Source: Gammaproteobacteria bacterium
GTDB lineage: Bacteria > Pseudomonadota > Gammaproteobacteria > Steroidobacterales > Steroidobacteraceae
Assembly (NCBI GenBank): GCA_025357915.1
Contig: JANYLH010000086.1
Span: 1 to 48,342 of the forward strand
DNA: 48,342 bases
Direction of reading: 5' to 3'
This document shows positions 27,184-36,767 of this stretch, one piece after another (the first letter of the stretch is position 1; each line of letters begins with the position of its first letter). The notes under the pieces are model-generated. The model did no database searches. It was not told where the DNA came from and saw only the letters and a program-made list of their open reading frames with translations. Position numbers and translations under genes: made by a program.

Positions 27184-28593
27184 CTACACGCTGTAATACA
27201 TGTCGAGCTCGACCGGATGCGTCGACATGCGGAAGCGTGCGACTTCCTGGCTCTTGAGGCCGATATAGGCATCGATGACATCATCGGTGAACACGCCACC
27301 GCGCTTGAGGAACTCGCGGTCCTTGTCCAGATGTTCAAGGGCCATGTCCAGCGAGTGGCAGACCTGCGGGATATGCCTGGCCTCCTCGGGCTCCAGGTCG
27401 TACAGATCCTTGTCGGCCGGGTCGCCCGGGTGGATCTTGTTCTGGATGCCATCGAGCCCGGCCATCATCATCGCCGCGAAAGCAAAGTAGGGATTCGCCG
27501 CCGAATCCGGGAAACGCACTTCGATACGACGCGCCTTCGGGTTCGACACCCAGGGTATGCGGATCGAGGCGCTCCGGTTGCGGGCCGAGTACGCCAGCAT
27601 CACCGGCGCTTCGAAGCCCGGCACCAGGCGCTTGTAGCTGTTGGTGCCCGGGTTGGTGAAGGCATTGATCGCCTTGGCGTGCTTGATGATGCCGCCAATG
27701 TAATAGAGAGCCGTATCGGACAGACCGCCGTACTTGTCGCCCGCGAACAGCGCGGTTCCGGCTTTCTGCAATGACTGGTGCACGTGCATGCCGGAGCCGT
27801 TGTCCCCGACCAGGGGCTTGGGCATGAAGGTCGCGCTCTTGCCGTGCAGGTGCGCGACGTTGTGGACGCAGTACTTCAGGATCTGCACTTCATCGGCCTT
27901 TTTTACCAGGCCCCCGGCGCCGACGCCGATTTCGCACTGGCCGCCGGTCGCCACTTCGTGGTGGTGCACTTCGACCTTGAGGCCCATGTCCTCGAGCGCC
28001 TTGCACATCGCGGCGCGGATGTCCTGGTAGGCATCGACCGGCGGCACGGGGAAATAACCGCCCTTGACGCCGGGGCGATGGCCCATGTTGCCTTCCGGGT
28101 ACGCGGTGTTGGAATTCCAGGCGCCCTGCACCGAATCGATCGAGTAGCTGCAACCGTGCATGTCGTTGGTCCAGCGCGCGCTGTCGAAGATGAAGAATTC
28201 GTTTTCCGGACCAAACAGCGCGCCGTCGGCGATGCCGGTCGACTTCAGGTAGGCCTCGGCACGCTTGCCGAGCGAGCGCGGATCGCGCTCGTAGCCCTGC
28301 ATCGTGGCCGGCTCGATGATGTCGCAGCGGATGATGACCGTCGCATCGGCGAAGAACGGATCGAGCACCGCGGTGGAGGCGTCCGGCAGCAGGATCATGT
28401 CCGACTCGTTGATGCCCTTCCAGCCGCCGATCGAGGAGCCGTCGAACATCTTGCCTTCGACGAAGAAATCCGCGTTCACGTAGCTCGACGGCACGGTGAC
28501 GTGCTGCTCTTTGCCGCGTGTATCCGTGAAGCGCAGATCGGCAAACTTCACTTCCTTTTCCTTGATCAGCTTCACGACTTCGGTCGGGTTCAT
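27184..28593 (-). CDS. glnA: Glutamine synthetase type I
   Basis: This forms glutamine from glutamate, ammonia and ATP as a dodecamer. From the ATG at 28593 it has 469 residues, the same as E. coli, with GGAGG 4 bases before the start. Visible signatures are [19 protein letters not shown], the metal-site segment [27 protein letters not shown] and the ATP/latch region [11 protein letters not shown]. The adenylylation tyrosine is Tyr398 in [10 protein letters not shown], so GlnE control is expected. The upstream region has a sigma54 promoter and two NtrC-like sites. DUF4124 and ntrBC lie downstream. Confidence 0.99.
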   Translation of the reverse strand: MNPTEVVKLIKEKEVKFADLRFTDTRGKEQHVTVPSSYVNADFFVEGKMFDGSSIGGWKGINESDMILLPDASTAVLDPFFADATVIIRCDIIEPATMQGYERDPRSLGKRAEAYLKSTGIADGALFGPENEFFIFDSARWTNDMHGCSYSIDSVQGAWNSNTAYPEGNMGHRPGVKGGYFPVPPVDAYQDIRAAMCKALEDMGLKVEVHHHEVATGGQCEIGVGAGGLVKKADEVQILKYCVHNVAHLHGKSATFMPKPLVGDNGSGMHVHQSLQKAGTALFAGDKYGGLSDTALYYIGGIIKHAKAINAFTNPGTNSYKRLVPGFEAPVMLAYSARNRSASIRIPWVSNPKARRIEVRFPDSAANPYFAFAAMMMAGLDGIQNKIHPGDPADKDLYDLEPEEARHIPQVCHSLDMALEHLDKDREFLKRGGVFTDDVIDAYIGLKSQEVARFRMSTHPVELDMYYSV

Positions 28594-28638
28594 ATCGCCT
28601 CCGTTGGGATGACTCGCGGGCACCGGGCCCCACCACGT

Positions 28639-28654
28639 TGCAGGGCGCGTGCCA
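28639..28654 (-). promoter_or_regulatory. Sigma54 promoter of glnA
   Basis: On the minus strand TGGCACG-CGCC-CTGCA matches the -24/-12 consensus TGGCACG-N4-TTGCA at all but one conserved base. GG and GC are correctly spaced. Predicted transcription start is near 28628, 35 bases ahead of the glnA ATG. Confidence 0.88.
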
Positions 28655-28727
28655 TCGGCATTCGAGCAACAAATCTATTTATAAACAATTACTTATACCT
28701 CGCACGGCGCTCGCCGGGGAGCACGCA

Positions 28728-28744
28728 TGCACCAGTATAGAGCA
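28728..28744. promoter_or_regulatory. NtrC-binding dyad 1 (centre about -108)
   Basis: TGCACCAGTATAGAGCA matches the NtrC dyad TGCACCA-N3-TGGTGCA at 12 of 14 positions, with one half-site perfect. Its centre is 108 bases upstream of the predicted glnA start. Confidence 0.8.
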
Positions 28745-28757
28745 GGGATTTTCGCTA

Positions 28758-28774
28758 CGCCCCATTATTGTGCG
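28758..28774. promoter_or_regulatory. NtrC-binding dyad 2 (centre about -138)
   Basis: CGCCCCATTATTGTGCG matches the NtrC dyad at 10 of 14 positions, five in each half. It is centred 30 bases (about three turns) from dyad 1, so dimers would bind on the same DNA face, as in E. coli glnAp2. Confidence 0.65.
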
Positions 28775-28824
28775 TCATCCTCAGGGCACCGCGGCCGCCT
28801 TATGGGCCACCACCACAGCTTCTG

Positions 28825-28830
28825 TATACT
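28825..28830 (+). promoter_or_regulatory. Likely -10 box for glyQS
   Basis: TATACT lies 45 bases ahead of the glyQ ATG and points to it. No good -35 is seen at 16-18 bases, so the assignment is tentative. Confidence 0.35.
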
Positions 28831-28875
28831 CGCGCGCCAGTTTCACAACAGCGCCTCGGGCGGGTCAGAAGCTTC

Positions 28876-29832
28876 ATGAAAACCGGCAGGATCGGCGCCA
28901 GGCCCGGCACATTCCAGGAGCTGATTTTCGCCCTGCAGCGCTACTGGTCCACCCAGGGCTGCGTGATCCTCCAGCCCTACGACATGGAAGTCGGCGCCGG
29001 CACCTTCCACACAGCGACCTTCCTGCGCGCGATCGGTCCCGAGCCCTGGGCCGCCGCCTACGTGCAACCCTCGCGCCGCCCGACCGATGGACGGTACGGG
29101 GACAATCCGTTCCGGCTGCAGCACTACTACCAGTTCCAGGTGCTGATCAAACCTTCTCCGTTGGACATGATCAATCTGTATCTGGGGAGCCTCGCCGCGG
29201 TGGGCTTCGATCCGCTCGTCAACGACATCCGCTTCGTCGAGGACAACTGGGAGTCGCCAACGCTCGGTGCCTGGGGCCTGGGCTGGGAGGTGTGGCTCAA
29301 CGGCATGGAGATCAGCCAGTTCACTTACTTCCAGCAGGTAGGCGGGCTCGACTGCGCTCCGGTGAGCGGCGAGATCACCTATGGACTCGAGCGGCTGGCG
29401 ATGTACCTGCAGAACGTCGAGAGCGTGTTCGACATCGTCTGGACCGAGGGCCCGCACGGGCGCGTGACCTACCGCGACGTCTTCCACCAGAATGAAGTCG
29501 AGCAATCGAAGTACAACTTCGAGCACGCCGACACGGCCATGCTGCTGCGGCATTTCGATGAGCACGAGGCATCCTGCACTGCGCTGCTTGCGGTGCCGCT
29601 GGCGCTCCCCGCCTACGAACAGGTGCTGAAAGCCTCGCATACCTTCAACCTGCTGGACGCGCGCCGCGCGATCTCGGTCACCGAGCGGCAGCGCTACATC
29701 CTGCGCGTGCGCACGCTGGCGCGCGGCGTCGCACAGGCCTACTACGCGAGCCGTGAGGCGCTGGGCTTTCCGCTGCTCGGCGCTGCGGCGGCTCGGGCTG
29801 CGGCGGTTACGGCCACGAAGGCGCCGGCATGA
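28876..29832 (+). CDS. glyQ: Glycyl-tRNA synthetase alpha subunit
   Basis: This is the catalytic subunit of the bacterial alpha2-beta2 enzyme that charges tRNA-Gly. From the ATG at 28876 it has 318 residues (303 in E. coli). [43 protein letters not shown] opens the class II core. Motif 2 is [43 protein letters not shown] is motif 3. The C-terminal ~20 residues are alanine-rich and extend past the E. coli end. The start of glyS overlaps its stop by 4 bases. Confidence 0.98.
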   Translation: MKTGRIGARPGTFQELIFALQRYWSTQGCVILQPYDMEVGAGTFHTATFLRAIGPEPWAAAYVQPSRRPTDGRYGDNPFRLQHYYQFQVLIKPSPLDMINLYLGSLAAVGFDPLVNDIRFVEDNWESPTLGAWGLGWEVWLNGMEISQFTYFQQVGGLDCAPVSGEITYGLERLAMYLQNVESVFDIVWTEGPHGRVTYRDVFHQNEVEQSKYNFEHADTAMLLRHFDEHEASCTALLAVPLALPAYEQVLKASHTFNLLDARRAISVTERQRYILRVRTLARGVAQAYYASREALGFPLLGAAAARAAAVTATKAPA

Positions 29833-31943
29833 GCGAAACTCCGGACCACGGGCGGCGCGATTTCCTGTTCGAACTCGGCACCGAGGAACTGCCGCCGAAG
29901 GCACTGCCGCAGCTCGAGCAAGCGCTCCGCGAAGGCATCGTCAAGGGCCTCGAGGCCGCAGGCTTGCGCCACGGCGCGGTCGAATCCTTCGCCACTCCCC
30001 GCCGGCTCGCAGTGCGCGTACGGCGACTTGCGGCACGGCAACCCGACCAGGCGATCCGCCGTCGCGGGCCACCGCTCCGTGCGGCCTTTGATGCCGCCGG
30101 CGCACCGACGCGCGCGGCGCAGGCTTTTGCCGAGAGCTGCGGCGTGGCCCTCGATGCACTCGGCCGCGAGCGCGACGAGAAGCACAACGAGTACCTGTGG
30201 TACGGCGGCACCAGGCCGGGCGCGGCAACCGTGACGCTCCTGCCCGGCGTGGTCAGCGCAGCGCTCGACGCGCTGCCGATCCCGAAGCGCATGCGCTGGG
30301 GCGCGCTCGATACACAGTTCGTGCGCCCGGCGCACTGGCTGGTGATGCTGTACGGCGCCGAGGTCGTACCGGCCACCATCCTCGGAATTGCTGCTGGACG
30401 CAGCACCCGCGGCCATCGTTTTCACGCGCCGCGCGAGCTGCTGCTGCGCACGCCGGCGGGTTATGAAAAGACGCTGCTGACGCGCGGCAAGGTGATCGCC
30501 AGTTTTGCCGGGCGGCGCGCGCGGATAGAACAGCAGGTACGCGAAGCCGCAATGCAGGAAAGTAGTGGCCGCGCGATCTTCAGCGATGCGTTGCTCGACG
30601 AAGTGACCGCACTGGTGGAATGGCCGGTCGCGGTGGCGGGGCGCTTCGATGAGCGGTTCCTGGCACTGCCGCGCGAAGTACTCATGGCGACACTCCAGGA
30701 TCACCAGCGCTACTTCGCGGTCGAGTCCGATGCGGGAGTACTGCTGCCGTGGTTCATCACCGTCAGCAACATCGACAGCAGCGAGCCGGGCGTGGTGCGC
30801 GCGGGGAACGAGCGCGTGGTGCGCCCGCGGCTTGCGGACGCAGCCTTTTTCTGGGAGCAGGACCGGCGCACGCCGCTGGCCGCACAGACCGCCGCGCTCG
30901 ATAAGGTCACTTTCCAGGCACAGCTGGGCTCGGTCGGCGACAAGGTGCGGCGCATCGCCGCGCTCGCCGCCGGCCTCGCCGCGGTCTGCGGTGCGCAGCC
31001 CGCACGCGTGGCGCGGGCTGCGGCGCTGTGCAAGTGCGACCTGCTGAGCGCCATGGTGGGCGAGTTCCCGGAACTGCAGGGCGTCATGGGCGCCTACTAC
31101 GCACAGGCCGACGGCGAGGAGGCCGAAGTGGCCACGGCGATCCGCGAACACTATCTGCCGCGCACGGCGGGCGACCAGCTGCCGTCGACACCCAGCGGCA
31201 TGGCACTCGCACTGGCCGACCGGCTCGACACACTCGCGGGCATCTTTGTGATCGGCCAGAAGCCCAGCGGGACGCGCGATCCCTTCGGCCTGCGCCGCGC
31301 CGCGATCGGCGTACTGCGCCTGGGCCGTGAGCGCACCCTCGACTTCGACCTGCGCGCACTGCTCGAGCAGGCGGTGGCCGCTCAACCCGTGGCTGACCTC
31401 GCCCCGCGCCGAGCGGCAGTGGCGGGTGAAGCCTACCAGTACGTGATGGAACGGCTCCGCGCGCAGTATCTCGAGGATGCCGCGAGCGGCGTCACGACCG
31501 AGATCTTCGACGCCGTCCTCGCCACCGCGCCGCGCTCGCCGCTCGATGCCAGCGCGCGCATCGACGCGCTGGTCAGCTTCCTCGCGCTCCCGGAAGCCGC
31601 GAGCCTTGCGGCCGCCAACCGGCGCATCGCCAATATCCTGAAGAAGTCGGCTGCCGGCGCCGGCAGCGCGATCGATCCCGCGCTCCTGCAGGCTCCGGCG
31701 GAGCAGGCCCTGCACGCGGCGCTCGGCCGGCACCGCCCGACCGTCGAGAGCGCGCTCGCGCGGGGTGACTACCGTGCGGCCTTTACGGTGCTGGCGCGGC
31801 TCCGGCCCGAGGTCGATGCTTTTTTCGACGGCGTCATGGTCAATGATTCGGACGCGCGGCTGCGCGACAACCGACTCGCACTTCTTGGCGAACTGCGGGC
31901 GCTGTTCACGCGCATCGCCGACCTGTCGCGCCTGCCGGGCTGA
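29829..31943 (+). CDS. glyS: Glycyl-tRNA synthetase beta subunit
   Basis: This subunit recognises tRNA-Gly and completes the alpha2-beta2 enzyme. The 704 residues are close to E. coli (689). It begins [25 protein letters not shown], a family hallmark. [17 protein letters not shown] and [25 protein letters not shown] follow. An HD-like region ([27 protein letters not shown]) and [14 protein letters not shown] precede the anticodon-binding C-terminus, [25 protein letters not shown]. It is coupled to glyQ. Confidence 0.98.
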   Translation: MSETPDHGRRDFLFELGTEELPPKALPQLEQALREGIVKGLEAAGLRHGAVESFATPRRLAVRVRRLAARQPDQAIRRRGPPLRAAFDAAGAPTRAAQAFAESCGVALDALGRERDEKHNEYLWYGGTRPGAATVTLLPGVVSAALDALPIPKRMRWGALDTQFVRPAHWLVMLYGAEVVPATILGIAAGRSTRGHRFHAPRELLLRTPAGYEKTLLTRGKVIASFAGRRARIEQQVREAAMQESSGRAIFSDALLDEVTALVEWPVAVAGRFDERFLALPREVLMATLQDHQRYFAVESDAGVLLPWFITVSNIDSSEPGVVRAGNERVVRPRLADAAFFWEQDRRTPLAAQTAALDKVTFQAQLGSVGDKVRRIAALAAGLAAVCGAQPARVARAAALCKCDLLSAMVGEFPELQGVMGAYYAQADGEEAEVATAIREHYLPRTAGDQLPSTPSGMALALADRLDTLAGIFVIGQKPSGTRDPFGLRRAAIGVLRLGRERTLDFDLRALLEQAVAAQPVADLAPRRAAVAGEAYQYVMERLRAQYLEDAASGVTTEIFDAVLATAPRSPLDASARIDALVSFLALPEAASLAAANRRIANILKKSAAGAGSAIDPALLQAPAEQALHAALGRHRPTVESALARGDYRAAFTVLARLRPEVDAFFDGVMVNDSDARLRDNRLALLGELRALFTRIADLSRLPG

Positions 31944-31973
31944 CGGACTGCCATGGTCTATAGGCCCTAGCCC

Positions 31974-32675
31974 ATGCAGTGGCTCGCCTCGCTCCTGTTC
32001 ACGGTGTTCCTGTTCGCGTGGACCGGTTTCTATGCCGTGATGTTCGTGGTGGTGGGACCCTGGCTGCCGTTTCGTGCCCGCTTCGCGATGGCCCGCGGCT
32101 GGGGCAGCGTGCTGCTGGCGGCGTTGCGGCTGATCTGCCGCCTCGACTACCGTGTCGAGGGTGCCGAAAATATTCCGCCCGGCAACCACATCGCGCTCAT
32201 CAAGCATTCCTCCGCCTGGGAGACCTTTGCGCAGGTGGTGTTGGTCCCAGCGCACGTGTGGGTGCTCAAGCGCGAGCTGATGTGGGTGCCGTTCCTCGGC
32301 TGGGCGCTGCGTCTCATGCGCGCCATCGCCATCGACCGGAGCGCAGGCAAAAGCGCGGTGCAGAGCGTGCTCGAGCAGGGCCGGCAACGGCTGGCCGAGG
32401 GGGAATGGATCGTGATCTTCCCCGAGGGCACGCGCATGGCGCCGGGCGAGACGCGTCGCTACGGGGTGAGCGGCGCGTTGCTGGCGGCGGAAAGCGGCCG
32501 GCTCATCGTGCCGGTGGCGCACGACGCCGGTTACTACTGGCCGCGCCGCGGGCTATACAAGAAACCGGGGACGATCCGCGTGGTCATCGGCCCGCCGATC
32601 GCGACCGCGGGCCGCGATCCGCGTGATATCAACGCCGCAGCCCAGGAATGGATCGAGGCGCACTCGCGCCGCTAG
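31974..32675 (+). CDS. 1-acyl-sn-glycerol-3-phosphate acyltransferase (PlsC family)
   Basis: This inner-membrane acyltransferase, of phospholipid synthesis or remodelling, has 233 residues. Residues 1-25 form a membrane helix. The catalytic box, normally HX4D, reads KHSSAWETF, that is HX4E; this glutamate form is known to me from many proteobacterial lysophospholipid acyltransferases. The acceptor-binding motif is FPEGTRMAPGE. The AIDRSAGKSA segment precedes it. In E. coli gmhB often separates glyS from a plsC-like gene; here there is none. It converges with the HDOD gene 14 bases on. Confidence 0.92.
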   Translation: MQWLASLLFTVFLFAWTGFYAVMFVVVGPWLPFRARFAMARGWGSVLLAALRLICRLDYRVEGAENIPPGNHIALIKHSSAWETFAQVVLVPAHVWVLKRELMWVPFLGWALRLMRAIAIDRSAGKSAVQSVLEQGRQRLAEGEWIVIFPEGTRMAPGETRRYGVSGALLAAESGRLIVPVAHDAGYYWPRRGLYKKPGTIRVVIGPPIATAGRDPRDINAAAQEWIEAHSRR

Positions 32676-32689
32676 CGCCGGGCGTGGAG

Positions 32690-33568
32690 CTAGCGGCCGA
32701 GCGCGGCATGGAGCGTCGCAAGCTCATTCGCGGCGTCAGCCAGCATCGCCCCGGGCACCGCGTTGGCCAGGCCCAGCCGCTGCGCCGAGCGCGCCGCCGG
32801 CAGCGCGGCCGCGAGCAGCTCGGGCGCGTCGCGATGCTGGTTGATCAGTGCGGCGCAGGCCAGCACATCGGCGAGCGGCGGCCCGGGCCGCGTTTCCTCG
32901 TTGCGGTGCTGGTAGGCCTGCACCGCCTCGATGACGTCATCCGCGACGTGCCAGCTCTCCAGCAGCGCTCGCGCGATGTTGATGTGCCACTCCTGGACGA
33001 TCGCCTGATAGGCGCCCGGGTCGGCGAACAGTTCGGGGTGATGGCTGGCGCGCGTCAGGATGTAGACCTTGCCCACCCCGGCTACCAACGCGGCAAACAG
33101 CGCCGTGTCGGCGCTCATACGCCCGCTGCGGCGCGCGACCACGCAGGCGGTCGAGGCGAAAGTGACGCTGTCGAGCCAGTTGCGGGTGAGCTGTTCCTCG
33201 ATGTTCGCGTATTCGTGGCGGGAGTTCAGCTGCGCCATCGCGAAACTCACGGCCGCGGCGCGCAGGCTGTCGAAGCCCATGCGCGACACCGCGGTGCGCA
33301 GGTCAGCCACCTGTGTGCTGGAGGGATTCATGGCCGCCGAGTTCGCCAGGCTCACGACCCGAGCCGCGAGCATCGGCTCGGCGCCGACCACGCGTACGAC
33401 CATCTCCGTGCTGACCGAATCGTCAGCGAGCACCTGCTGTACGCGCAGGGCCACATCCGGAAAGCTCGGCAGCCGGATCGGACCCGCCGACAGCGACGCC
33501 GCCAGTTCCTGCACGAACGCAAACCCGGCACTCTGCACGGCCGGGGCGGATTTCGCGGTGTTGTCCAT
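32690..33568 (-). CDS. HDOD-domain signalling protein
   Basis: From the ATG at 33568 the protein has 292 residues. The HDOD domain occupies most of it: IRLPSFPDVALRVQQVLADDSVSTEMVVRVVGAEPMLAARVVSLANSA is the typical beginning, followed by LRTAVSRMGFDSLRAAAVSFAM. The HD metal dyad of true phosphohydrolases is not evident, as expected for this family. No receiver, GGDEF or EAL domain is fused. HDOD proteins act in signalling and stress, mostly undefined. A longer upstream frame extends into the RND end and is rejected. No operon partner is clear. Confidence 0.88.
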   Translation of the reverse strand: MDNTAKSAPAVQSAGFAFVQELAASLSAGPIRLPSFPDVALRVQQVLADDSVSTEMVVRVVGAEPMLAARVVSLANSAAMNPSSTQVADLRTAVSRMGFDSLRAAAVSFAMAQLNSRHEYANIEEQLTRNWLDSVTFASTACVVARRSGRMSADTALFAALVAGVGKVYILTRASHHPELFADPGAYQAIVQEWHINIARALLESWHVADDVIEAVQAYQHRNEETRPGPPLADVLACAALINQHRDAPELLAAALPAARSAQRLGLANAVPGAMLADAANELATLHAALGR

Positions 33569-33613
33569 GTGAGCGGGTATCGGCCACAGCGCCACTCTTC
33601 TTAAGGAGCAGGC

Positions 33614-33635
33614 CCGGCCGGCCGCGGCCGGCCGG
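33614..33635. terminator. 22-bp perfect GC palindrome after the RND operon
   Basis: A 22-base perfect palindrome made only of C and G, centred on CCGCGG, lies 13 bases past the RND permease stop and 46 bases ahead of the HDOD start. It would fold into a very stable hairpin on either strand. No T-run follows, so its role (transcript end, stabiliser or binding site) is open. Confidence 0.45.
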
Positions 33636-33647
33636 ATGCGAGCTGCG

Positions 33648-36600
33648 TCACATTGACGAAGCAGGATCCGCCTGCGCGCCGCCCAGTCGTGCCGCCTGCG
33701 GAGCCGGCGCCGGCGGCGGCGTATTGACGATACCCTGGCCAATCTTGCGACCCAACCAGCGCTCCAGGTCATCCATCCAGGTGAACGCGGCCGGCACCAT
33801 CACCAGCGTCAGGCCCGTGGAGGTGACCAGGCCGCCGATCACGGCGATCGCCATCTGGCCCTGGAGCGCCGCGTCGCCGGCCAGGCCCAACGCGAGCGGC
33901 AGCATGCCCGCAATCATCGCCACCGAAGTCATGACGATGGGGCGCGCGCGTTTGTGGCCGGCCTCGACCAGCGCGGTCAGGCGGTCCTTGCCGGCGCGCA
34001 TCTCTTCGATGGCGAATTCCACCAGCAGGATCGAATTCTTGGCCACCAGGCCCATCAGCATCAGGATACCGAGCACCGTGGCGATCGAGAACGGGCTCCC
34101 GGTGATGACCAGGCCGAGCACCGCGCCGCCGATTGAAAGCGGCAGCGCCGAGAGTATCGTGATCGGCTGGAACAGCCGCGCGAACAGCAGCACCAGCACG
34201 GCGAACACCAGCATGATGCCCGCGACCATGGCCAGCACGAAGCTCGTGAACAGCTCCTGCATGTACTGCGCCTGGCCGACCTCGACGATCTGCACGCCGG
34301 TGGGCAGGTTCTTGAATATGGGGAGGTCGCGGATCTTCTTGAGCGCGGGCCCGAGCTCGGGGTGGTTGAGGTCAGCCTCGAGCGAGACGCGCCGGTTCTG
34401 GTTGTAGCGCCGCACCTTCGACGGCCCCTGGCCGAAGCCTATATCGGCGACTGCCTTCAGTGGCACCGTGGCACCGCTTGCCGTTCGCACCGGCAGGTTC
34501 TCGAGCGTCGCCAGGTTGCTGCGCGCCGACTCCACCAGGCTCACGCGAATCGGGATCTGCCGGTCGGCGAGCGAGAACTTCGCCTGGTTCTGCGCGATTT
34601 CGCCGAGCGTCGCGACGCGCACGGTCTCGCTGATGCTCGCGACCGTCACGCCCAGCTGCGCCGCCAGATCGAGCCTTGGGTGGATCACAAGCTCCGGCCG
34701 CGCCATGTCGCCGTTGATGCGCGGATCGCGCAACTCCTTGAGCGTGCGCATCTGCTCGATCGCCGTGTGCGCCGTGCGCTCCACCAGTTCCGGGTTGCTG
34801 CCCACCACGAACAGCGTCAGGTCGCGATCGCCGCCACCGCCGGACTGGCTCTGGAACGTCATGCGCGCGTCCGGAATGACCCGCAGTTCCTCGGTCAGCT
34901 GCGCTTCGAACTGTTTCTGGCTGAGCTTGCGTTGCTTCGCCGGAACGAGCTGCACGTAGAGATTGCCCGAACGCACTTCGCCGTCGTCGTCTTCGCCGAT
35001 CGATTCGACCACGCTCAGCACTTCCGGATGGCGGTGCAGGATCTGGAAAGCCGCCGCGGAAGCCTGCGCCGTCTGGCTGAGCAGCACGCCGGGCGGCAAC
35101 TCGACCTTGAGCGCCGAGGAGGAATTGTCGCTGTCGGGAAAGAAAGCCTGCGGCACCATCGCGAGGCCCACTACGGAAAGCACGAAGAATATGATGCCGG
35201 CGATGAGTGTTTTCACCCGGTGCTTGACCGACCAGCGCAGCGCCTTCAGGTACCACTCCATGATCGGACCGTCGGCGCCGCGCAGCGCGGCGTGCGGCTT
35301 GAGCGTATAAGCGGCCAGCAACGGGCTGATGAGCCGCGCGACCACCAGCGACATGAACACCGCCACCGCGACGGTGAAGCCGAACTGGATGAAGAACTGG
35401 CCGACCAGCCCGCCCATGAAACTCACCGGCAGGAATACGGCGATGATCGCCATCGAACAGGCCACCACCGCCAGGCCAATCTCGTCGGCTGCGTCCATCG
35501 CGGCCTGGTAACCGCTCTTGCCCATTCTCATGTGACGCGTGATGTTCTCGATCTCGACGATCGCGTCATCGACCAGCACGCCCGTGATCAGGCACAGCGC
35601 CAGCAGGCTCATCTGGTTGAGCGTGAAACCGAACCACTGCATGAAGGCAAAAGTGGGGAACGCGGCGAGCGGAATCGCCAGCGCCGCGATGCCCGTGGCG
35701 CGCCAGTCGCGCAGGAACAGGTAGACGATCGCGACCGCCAGCAGCGCGCCCTCGATCAGGGCCTCGATGGAGGCCTGGTACTGCTGTTTGGTGAAATCCA
35801 CGGTCGTGAAGACCTGCCGCAGGTGGACGCTGGGATTCTCGTCGCTGACTTTGGCGAGCTCCGCCTCCACCTGCTTGAGAGTCTCCACGTCCGAGGCGCC
35901 CTTGGCCTTCAGCACGCCGAAGGTGGTCGCCGGGCGGCCGTCGAGCCTGGAGATCGAGCGCACTTCGGCGATGCCGTCGCGCACCTCGGCAATATCGCCG
36001 AGCCGCACCACGCGGCCGTCGCCGAGCGTGAGGCGCGTGTCGGCGAGCTGCGGCGCAGTGCGCGCGCTGCCGAGCACGCGGATCGACTGTTCGCTGCCGC
36101 CCACCTGGGCGCGCCCGCCGGCGGCATCGATATTCATCTGGCGCAGCAGGTCGTTGACCTCGGCCGCGGTGATGCCAAACGATTGCATGCGCGAGGGATC
36201 GAGGTCGACGCGAATCTCGCGGTTCACGCCGCCCGAACGATTGACCTGCGCGACGCCGGAAACTGCCAGCAGCCGCTTGTTGATGGTGTCGTCGACAAAC
36301 CAGGAGAGCTGCTCCTCGGTCATGCCCGTGGTGCTGGCCGCGTAATAGACGATCGGCCCGCCATCGATCTCCTCGCGCCCGACCTGTGGCTCGAGGATGC
36401 CCTGCGGCAGGTCGCTGCGGATGCGGGCGACCGCATCGCGCACGTCGGTGGTCGCGCGGTCGACCGGCGTGCCGATCTGGAATTCCACGAACACCATCGC
36501 CTGGCCTTCGGTCGCCCGCGAAATGATATTCTTGACGTTGCCGATCTTGGAGACCGACCCTTCGACTTTCTGCAGGACCTGCGTCTCGATTTCGGTCGGC

Positions 36601-36767
36601 GCCGCACCCGGCACGCTGATGAACACATGCACGAAGGGTGCAGACACGTCCGGATTTAGCGTGATCGGCATGCGCACGAAGGCGACGATGCCGAACACGG
36701 TGAGCACCGCGAACAGCACCAGCGGGAATACCGGGTGCGTGATCGCCCAGGCCGAAATGCGCCTCAC
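33648..36767 (-). CDS. RND efflux permease
   Basis: This proton-driven inner-membrane pump component of a tripartite system has 1039 residues, normal for AcrB-type proteins. Twelve membrane helices and two large periplasmic loops are present. The first helix follows MRRISAWAITHPVFPLVLFAVLTVFG. The proton-relay aspartates are in GVLVDDAIVEIENITRHMRMG (helix 4). SFMGGLVGQFFIQFGFTVAVAV and LGILMLMGLVAKNSILLVEFAIEEMRAGKDR are typical. It overlaps the adaptor stop by 4 bases. No outer-membrane factor gene is adjacent, so a TolC-type protein from elsewhere is inferred. The substrate is unknown. Confidence 0.97.
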   Translation of the reverse strand: MRRISAWAITHPVFPLVLFAVLTVFGIVAFVRMPITLNPDVSAPFVHVFISVPGAAPTEIETQVLQKVEGSVSKIGNVKNIISRATEGQAMVFVEFQIGTPVDRATTDVRDAVARIRSDLPQGILEPQVGREEIDGGPIVYYAASTTGMTEEQLSWFVDDTINKRLLAVSGVAQVNRSGGVNREIRVDLDPSRMQSFGITAAEVNDLLRQMNIDAAGGRAQVGGSEQSIRVLGSARTAPQLADTRLTLGDGRVVRLGDIAEVRDGIAEVRSISRLDGRPATTFGVLKAKGASDVETLKQVEAELAKVSDENPSVHLRQVFTTVDFTKQQYQASIEALIEGALLAVAIVYLFLRDWRATGIAALAIPLAAFPTFAFMQWFGFTLNQMSLLALCLITGVLVDDAIVEIENITRHMRMGKSGYQAAMDAADEIGLAVVACSMAIIAVFLPVSFMGGLVGQFFIQFGFTVAVAVFMSLVVARLISPLLAAYTLKPHAALRGADGPIMEWYLKALRWSVKHRVKTLIAGIIFFVLSVVGLAMVPQAFFPDSDNSSSALKVELPPGVLLSQTAQASAAAFQILHRHPEVLSVVESIGEDDDGEVRSGNLYVQLVPAKQRKLSQKQFEAQLTEELRVIPDARMTFQSQSGGGGDRDLTLFVVGSNPELVERTAHTAIEQMRTLKELRDPRINGDMARPELVIHPRLDLAAQLGVTVASISETVRVATLGEIAQNQAKFSLADRQIPIRVSLVESARSNLATLENLPVRTASGATVPLKAVADIGFGQGPSKVRRYNQNRRVSLEADLNHPELGPALKKIRDLPIFKNLPTGVQIVEVGQAQYMQELFTSFVLAMVAGIMLVFAVLVLLFARLFQPITILSALPLSIGGAVLGLVITGSPFSIATVLGILMLMGLVAKNSILLVEFAIEEMRAGKDRLTALVEAGHKRARPIVMTSVAMIAGMLPLALGLAGDAALQGQMAIAVIGGLVTSTGLTLVMVPAAFTWMDDLERWLGRKIGQGIVNTPPPAPAPQAARLGGAQADPASSM

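Noticed and set aside
31974..32675. HX4E instead of HX4D in the PlsC-like protein as an inactivating change
   Set aside because: I recall the KHxSxWE form as widespread in proteobacterial PlsC-family proteins, so it is probably functional.
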